Assembly: GCA_028278345.1 (NCBI GenBank)
Contig: JANQEL010000061.1
Span: 1-43,692 of the forward strand
Length of the DNA: 43,692 nucleotides
Source: Myxococcota bacterium
GTDB taxonomy: Bacteria > Myxococcota_A > UBA9160 > UBA4427
Reading direction: 5' to 3'
A program made the translations under genes and the position numbers. Positions 24,944 through 32,352 of the stretch are shown here, piece after piece; within the stretch, counting starts at the first letter, position 1; the number at the start of each line of letters is the position of its first letter. A model generated the notes under the pieces. That model was not told the origin of the DNA. It worked only from the letters and a program-made list of their open reading frames with translations, and did no database searches.

Positions 24944-25897
24944 TCAGCTTGCCTTCGGCTCGATGTTGACCAGCGGATACTCGTCGCGTTGATACATGGT
25001 TCTCGCCGGACCGATGATGAGCGGATCGCAAGCGTTCACGACCTCTTCATCCTTGTCCGGGTAGTCGAGCTTCGAGAGCATGTCTCGCATGCAGTTGATG
25101 CGAGCGCGCTTCTTGTCGTCCGACTTCACCGTCGTCCAGGGGGCGTCCGCGGTGTCGGTGTAGAAGAACATCGCCTCCTTGGCGTCGGTGTACTCGTCCC
25201 ACTTGTCGAGGGATTGCAGGTCGATCGGGCTCAGCTTCCACTGTTTCAGCGGATCCTTCTGCCGCGACTTGAAGCGGCGAAGTTGTTCTTCGCGACTGAC
25301 CGAGAACCAGTACTTGAACAGGTGGATGCCGTCGTTCACCAGCATGCGCTCGAACTGCGGCGCCTGGCGCATGAACTCGAGGTATTGGGTCGAGTTGCAG
25401 AACCCCATCACGCGGTCGACGCCCGCGCGGTTGTACCAGGAGCGGTCGAAGAAGCAGATTTCTCCCGCCGTCGGCAGGCAGTGGATGTAGCGCTGGAAGA
25501 ACCACTGCCCCTTTTCGCGTTCGCTCGGCTTCTCGAGTGCCCAGACGTGAGCACCGCGTGGGTTGAGGTGCTCCATGAACCGCTTGATCGTGCCACCCTT
25601 TCCCGCCGCGTCGCGGCCCTCGAAGATGCCCACGACACGCTGACCCGTATCCTTCACCCACTGCTGCATCTTCAGCAGTTCGATCTGCAGCAGATGCTTG
25701 GCTTCCTCGTACTCCTGCAGCTTGAGCTTCTTCTTGTACGGGTAGGATCCGTTCGCAATGGTGTTCGCATTGGCGGACACCGAGGAGAGTCGCTCGAGAG
25801 CGCTGGTCGACCCGTCGATCGAGCGTTCCGAGACGACCACGGCCTTCTTTCGCTGCTTCCGAACCCTCTTCTTCTTGTCCTTCTTCTTCTTTCCCAT
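24944..25897 (-). CDS. ppk2: Polyphosphate kinase 2
   Basis: 317 aa. Walker A is GIFEGRDAAGKGGTIKRF, followed by LNPRGAHVWALEKPSERE, Walker B FFDRSWYNRAGVDRVMGFC, and lid residues in VSREEQLRRFKSRQKDPLKQ and KWKLSPIDLQSLDKW-type order (QWKLSPIDLQSLDKWDEY). One complete catalytic domain makes it a class I PPK2, usually using polyphosphate to phosphorylate nucleoside diphosphates, or the reverse. The N-terminus is unusual: MGKKKKDKKKRVRKQRKKA, a Lys/Arg run of 19 residues that could hold polyphosphate or a membrane. AGGAGG precedes the ATG. It opens the operon with the Lys-rich gene and the SixA/Ppx fusion; a response regulator gene lies 251 bp upstream on the same strand. Confidence 0.95.
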   Translation of the reverse strand: MGKKKKDKKKRVRKQRKKAVVVSERSIDGSTSALERLSSVSANANTIANGSYPYKKKLKLQEYEEAKHLLQIELLKMQQWVKDTGQRVVGIFEGRDAAGKGGTIKRFMEHLNPRGAHVWALEKPSEREKGQWFFQRYIHCLPTAGEICFFDRSWYNRAGVDRVMGFCNSTQYLEFMRQAPQFERMLVNDGIHLFKYWFSVSREEQLRRFKSRQKDPLKQWKLSPIDLQSLDKWDEYTDAKEAMFFYTDTADAPWTTVKSDDKKRARINCMRDMLSKLDYPDKDEEVVNACDPLIIGPARTMYQRDEYPLVNIEPKAS

Positions 25898-26148
25898 CGA
25901 TCCTCCTCACGTGGTCCCCGCCACCGACAGGTGTAGGGGCGGCGCGACACCGACCCCTCCCGCCTGCGAAGCGCGCACGCCCCCCAGGTCACTGGTGGGG
26001 TGTGGGGCAAATCTTCCCGTCGCCCTGAATCGAGCGGGGCAGATCACCATGGGGTCTGGTGGGCCAGGCGTCCTCGATGCCTCAAATTCGTTCCCATCTG
26101 ACACACCGGGTCACCGCCCGATCGTGATGCAAAATCGGATCCGAATTC

Positions 26149-26553
26149 TCAGCAGAGATCGGGAATCGTCTTCCGCTCGCTCAGCCACAGGGTGATCGCT
26201 TCGATCAGGCGGTCGCGATCGCATGGCTTGTGAAACCAATAGTGCGCGAGCAGCTCGGCCCGGTCGGCCGGGCTCTGGTCACCCTGGCCGGTGAGGGCGA
26301 TGCGCAGCGCGCCGGGATGGGCTTCGCGAACGCGCTGGAGAACTTCGGCTCCGCCGATGTCAGGCATGCAGATGTCGGTGACGACGACATCGGGTGCGCA
26401 TTCCCGCATCCACTCGATGGCTTCCTTGCCGCCCTCCGCGTAGCGGATGTCCCAGTCCGAAGACCGACTCCGAAGCCACAGGCGAAGACCGCGGATGACG
26501 CGGTCTTCGTCGTCGACGAAGAGCACGCGGGGACTCTCACCGGACTCGGCCAC
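26149..26553 (-). CDS. Single-domain response regulator (CheY-like receiver)
   Basis: 134 aa from GTG at 26553, supported by AAGGAGAA 8 nt upstream; the frame is open further but without similarity. RVLFVDDEDRV gives the acidic pair, VVVTDICMPDIGG the phospho-accepting Asp60, RIALTGQGDQ the Thr, and HKPCDRDRL the conserved Lys. No output domain follows, the protein ending SERKTIPDLC. No histidine kinase is near. It stands 251 bp upstream of ppk2 on the same strand; the gap holds a 10-bp palindrome TCGGATCCGA (26135-26144) just before this gene's stop and no other gene. A link to the polyphosphate operon is possible but unproven. Confidence 0.88.
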   Translation of the reverse strand: MAESGESPRVLFVDDEDRVIRGLRLWLRSRSSDWDIRYAEGGKEAIEWMRECAPDVVVTDICMPDIGGAEVLQRVREAHPGALRIALTGQGDQSPADRAELLAHYWFHKPCDRDRLIEAITLWLSERKTIPDLC

Positions 26554-26764
26554 CGGAGTTCTCCTTCCGTTTGGACGTGGGACGCGATGAGGACGACGCG
26601 AATCGCGGCGCGGTCGATCGACCTCGATCGGTGTCATCGATCGATTGGTGCGAGACCTCGAACGGGTCCAGGACCAGGCCCTGCGGTCGATCTCGACTCG
26701 GGGGAGGTATCGACGCACCCGTCGGGTGGCGACCCGAGGAACGTCTCGCGGTCGGCGGGCTGCG

Positions 26765-27460
26765 CTAACCCGCTGTGACGGGAATCGAGGTCAGCGCGTC
26801 CAGGAGCGCCTCGGTGCTCGAAAAGAAGGGCGAGTGATCGGTGTCGATCTCGATGGTGCGATTCGTGTGGGCGGCCATCTTCTGCTGAAGATGCAAAGGG
26901 ATCGCCCTGTCCTGCGTACACAGGACATAGGTCGCTTCGACGTCGCGCCAGGTCTCCGGGATCGGCTGCTCTGGAGCCGTGAACATCATCGGGCGCAGAT
27001 GCCCCAACGCCTTGTCGATGATCTTGCTGGAGCACGCGTTGTAGAGGAGTCGACTCGATGACTCGGAGAAGAGCATGCGACCGTCTTCGAGGATCTCGCG
27101 ATCGTCGGCCATCGCCGTCACGATCTCGCCCAGGATGACCGGGAACTGCGCCGTCTGGTCGGGAACCATGGCGGCCACGTACACGAGATGTGCGGCGTTC
27201 GGCTGCTCGTGGGCGGCCGCGGTGATCACCAAGCCGCCGTAGGAGTGTCCGACCACGACGACGGGTTCGGGTGACCCATCGATCAGCGCCGCAACGTGGG
27301 CCACATCGCTCTCGAAGCCCTCGAAAGGCAGATCGGGGGCGCTGACCCGATGCCCCTTCGCCTCGAGGTCGCGCTGGATTGCGTGCCAACACCAGCCGTC
27401 GTGACAGGCGCCGTGAACGAGCAGGAAGTTCATGCCGGGTCTCTCCGATTCCGTCGCCAT
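26765..27460 (-). CDS. Alpha/beta hydrolase (MES/HNL-like esterase)
   Basis: 231 aa from the ATG at 27460; a second ATG at 27433 (MNFLLVHGACHDGWCW) is preceded by GGAGAG and is the better family start. The oxyanion motif is LLVHGACHDGWCWH, the nucleophile elbow VVVVGHSYGGLVIT, the acid probably the Asp in LCTQDRAIPLHLQQ, and the His IDTDHSPFFSS. This pattern is that of the plant methylesterase/hydroxynitrile lyase-like EstC group common in bacteria. Substrate unknown. It follows pth by 5 bp and is the last gene of the ispE-prs-rplY-pth run; 211 bp without a gene separate it from the response regulator start. Confidence 0.88.
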   Translation of the reverse strand: MATESERPGMNFLLVHGACHDGWCWHAIQRDLEAKGHRVSAPDLPFEGFESDVAHVAALIDGSPEPVVVVGHSYGGLVITAAAHEQPNAAHLVYVAAMVPDQTAQFPVILGEIVTAMADDREILEDGRMLFSESSSRLLYNACSSKIIDKALGHLRPMMFTAPEQPIPETWRDVEATYVLCTQDRAIPLHLQQKMAAHTNRTIEIDTDHSPFFSSTEALLDALTSIPVTAG

Positions 27461-27465
27461 CGATT

Positions 27466-28032
27466 TCACTCGGCCGCGCGGGCCATCGCGGCTTCGATGC
27501 CGCTTTCGACGAACGTCGCCATGAGTTCGAGGGCGCGTTCGATCGCGCTCTCGATCGATGATCGCTCGTCGTCGCCAAAGCGCGAGAGGACGTGATCGGT
27601 GATCGAGAGGCCCGCAGCGGGACGGCCGATCCCGAAGCGGAGCCTGGCCAGCTGCTTCGAACCGACGGCGTCGATCACGTCTGCAACCCCGTTGTGGCCA
27701 CCCGGGCCACCCTGCCCTCGTACTCGAAGCTGACCGCAGGGCAGATCGAGCTCGTCGTAGACGAGCAGCAGATCGCGCCACGGCTCGACTTCGGGCAACG
27801 CCTGCAGGATTTCCGCCACCGCCGAGCCCGACAGGTTCATGAAGGTCATCGGCTTGAAGAGCGCGACGCGCTGATCTCCGAGCGCACCCTCACCGTACTG
27901 CCCGTGACAACGCCCGGCATTCACCGCGATGCCGTGACGGGCCGCGAAGCGATCGACGAGCTCGAAACCGAGGTTGTGACGCGTGCCGAAGTAGCGCGGC
28001 CCCGGGTTTCCGAGGCCAATCAGCAGGCGCAC
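27466..28032 (-). CDS. pth: Peptidyl-tRNA hydrolase
   Basis: 188 aa with GTG start at 28032. LLIGLGNPGPRYFGTRHNLGFE includes the Asn and catalytic His; KPMTFMNLSGSAV has the second conserved Asn; LLLVYDELDLPCGQLRVRG holds the catalytic Asp; GGPGGHNGVADV binds the tRNA. It releases peptides from prematurely dropped peptidyl-tRNAs. It lies 6 bp after rplY, the standard neighbour in many bacteria, and only 5 bp before the alpha/beta hydrolase start. Confidence 0.97.
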   Translation of the reverse strand: MRLLIGLGNPGPRYFGTRHNLGFELVDRFAARHGIAVNAGRCHGQYGEGALGDQRVALFKPMTFMNLSGSAVAEILQALPEVEPWRDLLLVYDELDLPCGQLRVRGQGGPGGHNGVADVIDAVGSKQLARLRFGIGRPAAGLSITDHVLSRFGDDERSSIESAIERALELMATFVESGIEAAMARAAE

Positions 28033-28038
28033 GAGAAC

Positions 28039-28716
28039 TCAGTCTTCCTTCTTCTCTTCGTCGCCACCGCCTTCGGCTGCCGGGGCTTCGCCCTCGGCCG
28101 CGGCTTCGGCGGCTTCGCCCTCGACGGCTTCCTCGGCTTCCGGCTCTTCCTCGACGCGCGGGGCGGCCACATGAGCCACCGGAAGCTGGCTGTCGGCGGA
28201 CGATTCCACGCCTTCGGGCAAGACCAGGTCTTCGACGTGGGCCGTGTCACCGATGTCGAGGCCGCTGATGTCGAGGTCGATCGAGTCGGGAATCGCGGTC
28301 GGCAGACAGACCAGGTCGATCTCGCGCATCATGTGCTCGAGCACACCGCCGAGCCTCACGCCCTCGGCCGTGCCTTCGAGGTGGATCGGCACCGAGACCT
28401 GGATCTTCGACGTCGTGTCGATCTCGTAGAGATCCGCGTGCATCAGGTTGCCCGCGAACGGGTGGCGGTGAAGCTCCTTCACGAGCACCGTGCGACCCGA
28501 GACCTCCGACGCGCCTTCGAGGTCGATCAGGGTGTTGAGCCCGGCGTGGCTGGTCTTGAGCAGCCGCTCCAGCACGTTGGCCTGGAGCTTCAGCGAAACA
28601 GCGTCCTTCCCCTTGCCGTAGAGCACGGCTGGGATCAGGCCCTCGGCGCGAAGTTTGCGCGCCACGCCCTTTCCGGTTTCGGTTCGAAGTTCGACGGCAA
28701 GGTTTGCGTCGCCCAC
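28039..28716 (-). CDS. rplY: 50S ribosomal protein L25/CTC with acidic C-terminal tail
   Basis: 225 aa with GTG start behind GAGGAGAAAG. Residues 1-95 are the L25 5S-rRNA-binding domain (GVARKLRAEGLIPAVLYGKG, ELHRHPFAGNLMHADLYEI); residues 100-185 are the CTC/TL5 domain (VPIHLEGTAEGVRLGGVLEH, LDISGLDIGDTAHVEDL). The last 35 residues are a Glu/Ala-rich tail ending GGGDEEKKED. It stabilises 5S rRNA in the central protuberance. Located between prs and pth as in many deltaproteobacteria. The tail composition is like that on S6 in this window. Confidence 0.96.
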   Translation of the reverse strand: MGDANLAVELRTETGKGVARKLRAEGLIPAVLYGKGKDAVSLKLQANVLERLLKTSHAGLNTLIDLEGASEVSGRTVLVKELHRHPFAGNLMHADLYEIDTTSKIQVSVPIHLEGTAEGVRLGGVLEHMMREIDLVCLPTAIPDSIDLDISGLDIGDTAHVEDLVLPEGVESSADSQLPVAHVAAPRVEEEPEAEEAVEGEAAEAAAEGEAPAAEGGGDEEKKED

Positions 28717-28771
28717 GGTCTTTCTCCTCGGTCTTTGTCACGAGTGCGCGCCCTGTATCGTCGCGCCCCGG

Positions 28772-28789
28772 GTTGAATCGGTTGAATCG
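28772..28789. repeat. 9-bp perfect tandem duplication between prs and rplY
   Basis: GTTGAATCG occurs twice head to tail at 28772-28780 and 28781-28789 in the 92-bp prs-rplY gap. Too short to carry weight alone, but it resembles the other short tandem duplications at gene ends here. Confidence 0.7.
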
Positions 28790-28808
28790 GAAACCGCGTG
28801 ATTCGCGT

Positions 28809-29738
28809 TCAGTCGAACAGCGAACTCACGCTCTCTTCGTTGTTGATGCGGCGGATCGCTTCGCCCATGTGGGCCGCCACCGAGACCACGTGGATCTTCC
28901 CACAGTCGCGCGCTTCGGGGCGCAGCGGGATCGAGTCGGTCACGATCAACTCGGTGAGCGGCGATTCGCTGATGCGCTTGATGGCCGGGCCCGAGAGCAC
29001 GGGATGGGCGATCGCGGCGTAGACCGAAGCAGCACCGGCGTCGATCAGGCTGCGTGCCGCTTCGGTGAGGGTGCCGGCCGTATCGATCATGTCGTCGACG
29101 ATCACGCAGGTGGCGTCGTGCACGTCGCCGATGATGTGCATCACCTCGGCCACGTTGGCCCGCTCGCGCCGCTTGTCGATGATCGCGAGGTTCGCGTCGA
29201 GGCGCTTTGCGTAGGCGCGCGCCCGTTCCACACCGCCGGCGTCGGGGGAGATGATGGTCACCTCACCAGGGACGCGCTTCTCGACCGCGCTGAGCAGCAC
29301 CCCCGTCGCGTAGAGGTTGTCGACGGGGATGTTGAAGAAGCCCTGGATCTGACCGGCGTGCAGGTCGAGGCAGAGCACGCGATCGGCGCCGGCCGTCGTG
29401 AGCAGATCGGCCACCAGCTTCGCCGTGATCGGAACCCGCGGCTTCACCTTGCGGTCCTGCCGCGCATAGCCGTAGTAGGGAACGACCGCCGTCACGCGCT
29501 TGGCCGAAGATCGCTTCAGCGCGTCGAGCATGATGAGCAGTTCCATCAGGTGGCTGTTGGTCGGTGCGCAGAGCGACTGGAGGACGAAGCAATCCATGCC
29601 GCGGACGTTCTCGGTGATCTCGACGCAGCATTCGCCGTCGCTGAAGGTGCCGACTTCGGCGCGCCCGAGAGTCATCCCGAGGTACTCCGCGATGTCCTTC
29701 GCGAGGGCGAGATTGGAATTGCCGCTGAATAGCTTCAT
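28809..29738 (-). CDS. prs: Ribose-phosphate pyrophosphokinase (PRPP synthase)
   Basis: 309 aa, the usual class I length. [20 protein letters not shown] starts the protein (ATG at 29738; the frame is open further into the tRNA gene but that part is not protein-like). [13 protein letters not shown] is the flexible-loop/ATP region, [14 protein letters not shown] the allosteric/PRPP signature, [17 protein letters not shown] the pyrophosphate region, and [13 protein letters not shown] the ribose 5-phosphate loop. It makes PRPP for nucleotides, His and Trp. It lies 28 bp downstream of tRNA-Gln, probably on one transcript with ispE. Confidence 0.97.
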   Translation of the reverse strand: MKLFSGNSNLALAKDIAEYLGMTLGRAEVGTFSDGECCVEITENVRGMDCFVLQSLCAPTNSHLMELLIMLDALKRSSAKRVTAVVPYYGYARQDRKVKPRVPITAKLVADLLTTAGADRVLCLDLHAGQIQGFFNIPVDNLYATGVLLSAVEKRVPGEVTIISPDAGGVERARAYAKRLDANLAIIDKRRERANVAEVMHIIGDVHDATCVIVDDMIDTAGTLTEAARSLIDAGAASVYAAIAHPVLSGPAIKRISESPLTELIVTDSIPLRPEARDCGKIHVVSVAAHMGEAIRRINNEESVSSLFD

Positions 29739-29765
29739 GGATCGCTCGCTACGCACGTTGGGGGT

Positions 29766-29840
29766 TGGCTGGGGCGGCAGGACTCGAACCTGCAATCGTC
29801 GGCTCCAAAGGCCGCTGCCTTACCATTTGGCCACGCCCCA
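29766..29840 (-). tRNA. tRNA-Gln (anticodon UUG)
   Basis: Minus strand. Acceptor TGGGGCG pairs with CGCCCCA, discriminator G, and CCA is encoded (29768-29766). D-arm GGCCAAATGGTAAGGC, anticodon loop CTTTGGA with UUG flanked by a GCGGC/GCCGA-type stem, and T-arm GCAGGTTCGAGTCCTGC are all complete. 72 nt plus CCA. It sits 7 bp after the ispE stop and 28 bp before prs, so it is likely cut out of the operon transcript. Confidence 0.97.
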
Positions 29841-29847
29841 GGATCGT

Positions 29848-30813
29848 CTAGCCGGTTGTTTGGGTTACACAGGTCCAGGCGCTCGTGCGCGCTCGCAGCT
29901 TCTCTTCCGCCTGCCTTGCACTCGCCTGGTCGTCGAAGACCCCGTACACGGTGGCGCCGCTTCCACTCATCGCGACCCAACGCGCCCCCACCTCGCCGAG
30001 CCCGCGCTCGAGTTCGGCGATTGCCGGACACAGTTGCAGGGCCGCGGGTTCGAGATCGTTGTGGAGCAACCCATCGTCGAAGGCCGTTGCGATGGCTTCG
30101 AACGACGGGGAGCTGGGCGGTGAAGTGGTTGAGTCGCTTGATTCTGCAGCGTTTTTGCGCGCGAAGGGTCCCTCGAGCGCCCGCATCGTAGAGCCTGGGG
30201 ATGCCAGCGTCAACGCGGCGGGCGAAGCGGCAAAGGCTTTGAAAACACGAGCCGTCGCAAGGGGTTCTCCCGGGTTGGCGAGCAGCAGATCGAGCGCGGG
30301 GAAGCCGGCCAGGGGCTCGAGGATCTCGCCGATGCCCGACACCCACGTTGGACGCGGATCGAGGAAGAAGGGGACGTCGGCTCCGAGCCGAGCGCCGATT
30401 TCGACGAGGGCCTCGTGCGCCACCCGCCCCGCGGCGTCGCGCGCGGCGAGAGTCCGCAATACGGCGCCCGCATCGCTCGAGCCGCCACCGAGCCCCGCCC
30501 CCATCGGCACCGCCTTCTCGAGGCGGATCCCCACCCGGGGCTCGCTGCCCGCGAGCGCGCAGAAGGCTTCCACCGCCCGCACGACGAGGTTTTCGTCCAC
30601 TCCTGGCAGCGCTGCGTCTTCGGGAAAGGACGCCGCGCGCGCGACCTCGAAGTGGATCCCCGGCTCGACGTCGAAGTCGATCACGAGGGTGTCGGCGAGT
30701 TCGAGCGGAACGAAGAGGCTCTCGAGCAGGTGATAGCCGTCGTCGCGCCTCCCCACGACGCGCAGACCGAGATTCACTTTCGCGGGTGCGGCGACGCGAA
30801 CCGCGTCGGGCAC
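29848..30813 (-). CDS. ispE: 4-diphosphocytidyl-2-C-methyl-D-erythritol kinase
   Basis: 321 aa, GTG start at 30813. APAKVNLGLRVVGRRDDGYH is the GHMP-kinase substrate motif with the catalytic Lys region, and PMGAGLGGGSSDAGAVL is the ATP phosphate loop; ADVPFFLDPRP has the catalytic Asp; MSGSGATVYGVF is the C-terminal GHMP motif. It phosphorylates CDP-methylerythritol in the MEP isoprenoid pathway, of which IspG is also encoded in this window. An insertion around residues 215-240 is low complexity (SSDSTTSPPSSPSFE). 4 bp after the DUF1844 gene and 7 bp before tRNA-Gln. Confidence 0.96.
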   Translation of the reverse strand: MPDAVRVAAPAKVNLGLRVVGRRDDGYHLLESLFVPLELADTLVIDFDVEPGIHFEVARAASFPEDAALPGVDENLVVRAVEAFCALAGSEPRVGIRLEKAVPMGAGLGGGSSDAGAVLRTLAARDAAGRVAHEALVEIGARLGADVPFFLDPRPTWVSGIGEILEPLAGFPALDLLLANPGEPLATARVFKAFAASPAALTLASPGSTMRALEGPFARKNAAESSDSTTSPPSSPSFEAIATAFDDGLLHNDLEPAALQLCPAIAELERGLGEVGARWVAMSGSGATVYGVFDDQASARQAEEKLRARTSAWTCVTQTTG

Positions 30814-30817
30814 CGGT

Positions 30818-31147
30818 CTATTCCCCGTCCTTCGACTGGGCCCCGTCCTTCGAAGCGCTCAAGCGGGTGTAGTGAGTGTGGAGCTCGTAGAGCAGGTTGT
30901 CGATCAGCTTCTGTTCGGGCTCGTCGAGATTCCCCGCGGTCTTGGCGCGCAGCATCTTCATCGTGTCGATCGTCTGCCGCGCCATGTTGAGATCGGGCTC
31001 GGCGGCGGGTGTGCCGTCGGGTCCGTTCACCAGCCCCATCTGGTAGAGGGCCGAGGTCGAGAGCGAGAGAACGAAGGTCGAGAAATCGATCGAGGGAAGC
31101 TCGCCGCGCGGCGCACTTCCTCCGCTTGCTTGATCCTGGGTCGTCAC
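30818..31147 (-). CDS. DUF1844 family protein
   Basis: 109 aa. The conserved block IDFSTFVLSLSTSALYQMGL, then NMARQTIDTMKMLRAKTAGN and LIDNLLYELHTHYTRL, is characteristic of DUF1844 (PF08899), a small helical protein of unknown function found in deltaproteobacteria, acidobacteria and planctomycetes. The GTG start at 31147 overlaps the upstream phosphatidyltransferase stop by 4 bp (GTGA). It is 4 bp from ispE. Translational coupling on both sides implies a housekeeping role linked to envelope lipids or isoprenoids, but this is inference. Confidence 0.92.
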   Translation of the reverse strand: MTTQDQASGGSAPRGELPSIDFSTFVLSLSTSALYQMGLVNGPDGTPAAEPDLNMARQTIDTMKMLRAKTAGNLDEPEQKLIDNLLYELHTHYTRLSASKDGAQSKDGE

Positions 31148-31785
31148 TGGGTCGCCTCCGAGGCCTGGGTGACCGCCGCTTGTTCGGCTTCATGTCTGGC
31201 GCCATCGAGGCGCGCCATCTCCCGATGCGCCGCGAAGAGCCGCTGCCCCACCGTATAGGTCGTGCCGATGGCGAGCAGCCCGAGCACCACCTCCATATAG
31301 CCCGATACGGCGCCGACCACGACGAACGCCATGCGCTCGCCGCGCTCGAGCATACCGCCCGGCAGGCGTTCGAGGTCGCTCTCCGCCCGCGCCTTGGCGT
31401 ACGAGGTCAGCACCGTGCAGACGAGCACGTAGGCGGTGAGCAGCGCGAGGCCGCGCTCACCGGCCCCGCTGTAGTACAGCGCGATCCCGAGCAGGATCAC
31501 CATGTCGACGAAGCGATCGAGGGTCGAGTCGAGAAACCCACCGAACGTCGTCGAGATACCGAAGTGGCGGGCCACCACCCCGTCGACGAGGTCGAAGAGC
31601 CCGCCGAGGAACATCACCACACCCGCCGTGAAGAATTCGCCGCGCACGAAGAACGCCGCGGCCACCAGCGAGACCAGCGCCCCGCCCACAGTCAGCAGAT
31701 CGGGGGAGATCGGGCGGATGAAGAGAAACGGGAACAGCGCGTGGACGACGGCGTCGACGCGGTGCCCCAGCTTCTCCTTGATCAC
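31144..31785 (-). CDS. CDP-alcohol phosphatidyltransferase
   Basis: 213 aa with about six membrane helices. The full family motif D-x2-D-G-x2-A-R-x8-G-x3-D-x3-D is present: DLVDGVVAR, eight residues, then GGFLDSTLD. It transfers a phosphatidyl group from CDP-diacylglycerol to an alcohol in the inner membrane. PgsA-like (glycerol 3-phosphate), PssA-like or inositol-phosphate-using enzymes all share the motif, and the acceptor is not determined by what I can see. A basic, Ala/Glu-rich cytoplasmic C-terminus of about 30 residues follows the last helix. GTG start overlaps the previous gene by 4 bp and its stop overlaps the next by 4 bp. Confidence 0.92.
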   Translation of the reverse strand: MIKEKLGHRVDAVVHALFPFLFIRPISPDLLTVGGALVSLVAAAFFVRGEFFTAGVVMFLGGLFDLVDGVVARHFGISTTFGGFLDSTLDRFVDMVILLGIALYYSGAGERGLALLTAYVLVCTVLTSYAKARAESDLERLPGGMLERGERMAFVVVGAVSGYMEVVLGLLAIGTTYTVGQRLFAAHREMARLDGARHEAEQAAVTQASEATQ

Positions 31786-32036
31786 TCAGAGACCTCTTCG
31801 AACGGAGGCGAGAGCGGGTTCAGCGGCTGCGACGCGAGGGGTTCCGGCTCAGCGGGGGCCGCGGGCGCCTCGGGTTCGGGCGCGGCCTCGGCGGCCGGCT
31901 CTTCCGGCACCGCGATCTTGTCGCTGGCGTCGGGCAGGGAGTCGACGAACGCGTCCTGGTCGGCCGGGTCGATCCATCCCTTGCGGCTCGCGAGCCGGGT
32001 GTCGTGCTTCAGTTTGTCGAGTGAACCTCGCTCCAT
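31782..32036 (-). CDS. Small conserved-looking protein with Pro/Ala/Glu-rich tail
   Basis: 84 aa from the ATG at 32036. The N-terminal half (MERGSLDKLKHDTRLASRKG, WIDPADQDAFVDSLPDASDK) looks like a folded or partner-binding helical segment; the rest is low complexity, with repeated PEPEAPAAPAEPEP. The stop overlaps the CDP-alcohol phosphatidyltransferase start (GTGA). The frame extends upstream to 32171, but that part is Ser/Arg/Asn-rich and unlike coding sequence. No family recognised. First gene of the operon that runs to the alpha/beta hydrolase. Confidence 0.65.
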   Translation of the reverse strand: MERGSLDKLKHDTRLASRKGWIDPADQDAFVDSLPDASDKIAVPEEPAAEAAPEPEAPAAPAEPEPLASQPLNPLSPPFEEVSE

Positions 32037-32352
32037 GGTTCGCTGTGCCTCTCTTCTGGGTTGAACTCGGTTGATTTCGATGGGGTTCGACGGATCGGAT
32101 CGCTCGAACGAACCGGATTCGTCGATTGGATTTCGGCTGTCGCTTGATTTGGGCGGGAGATTCCGGTGCACTTGCGCCGCGTCTGGCGGGCGGGCCCGGC
32201 GGCCGTCGTGCTGTTTGCGGGGGGCTCGCGATCGAGCGCGTTGGCCAGGGAACCACGCGACGGCGCGCGGAGCCTAGCAGGAAGAAGAACGAAGCGGAAC
32301 GACGGCCGCCCGGCGGACCTCGAGCGCACCCCAACCCGAACCGGATGACCCG
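32037..32352. other. Divergent intergenic region between the 84-aa gene and bamD
   Basis: 316 bp with no gene I can support. It must hold the promoters for the minus-strand lipid/isoprenoid operon and the plus-strand bamD operon, and its first 130 bp are clearly lower in GC (repeats of GATCGGATCG and GATTTCG-like words). No convincing -35/-10 pair or terminator could be picked by eye. Confidence 0.6.

Noticed and set aside
29766-29840. tRNA-Gln as an integration site of a mobile element.
   Set aside because: No integrase, no duplicated tRNA 3' end and only conserved housekeeping genes on both sides.
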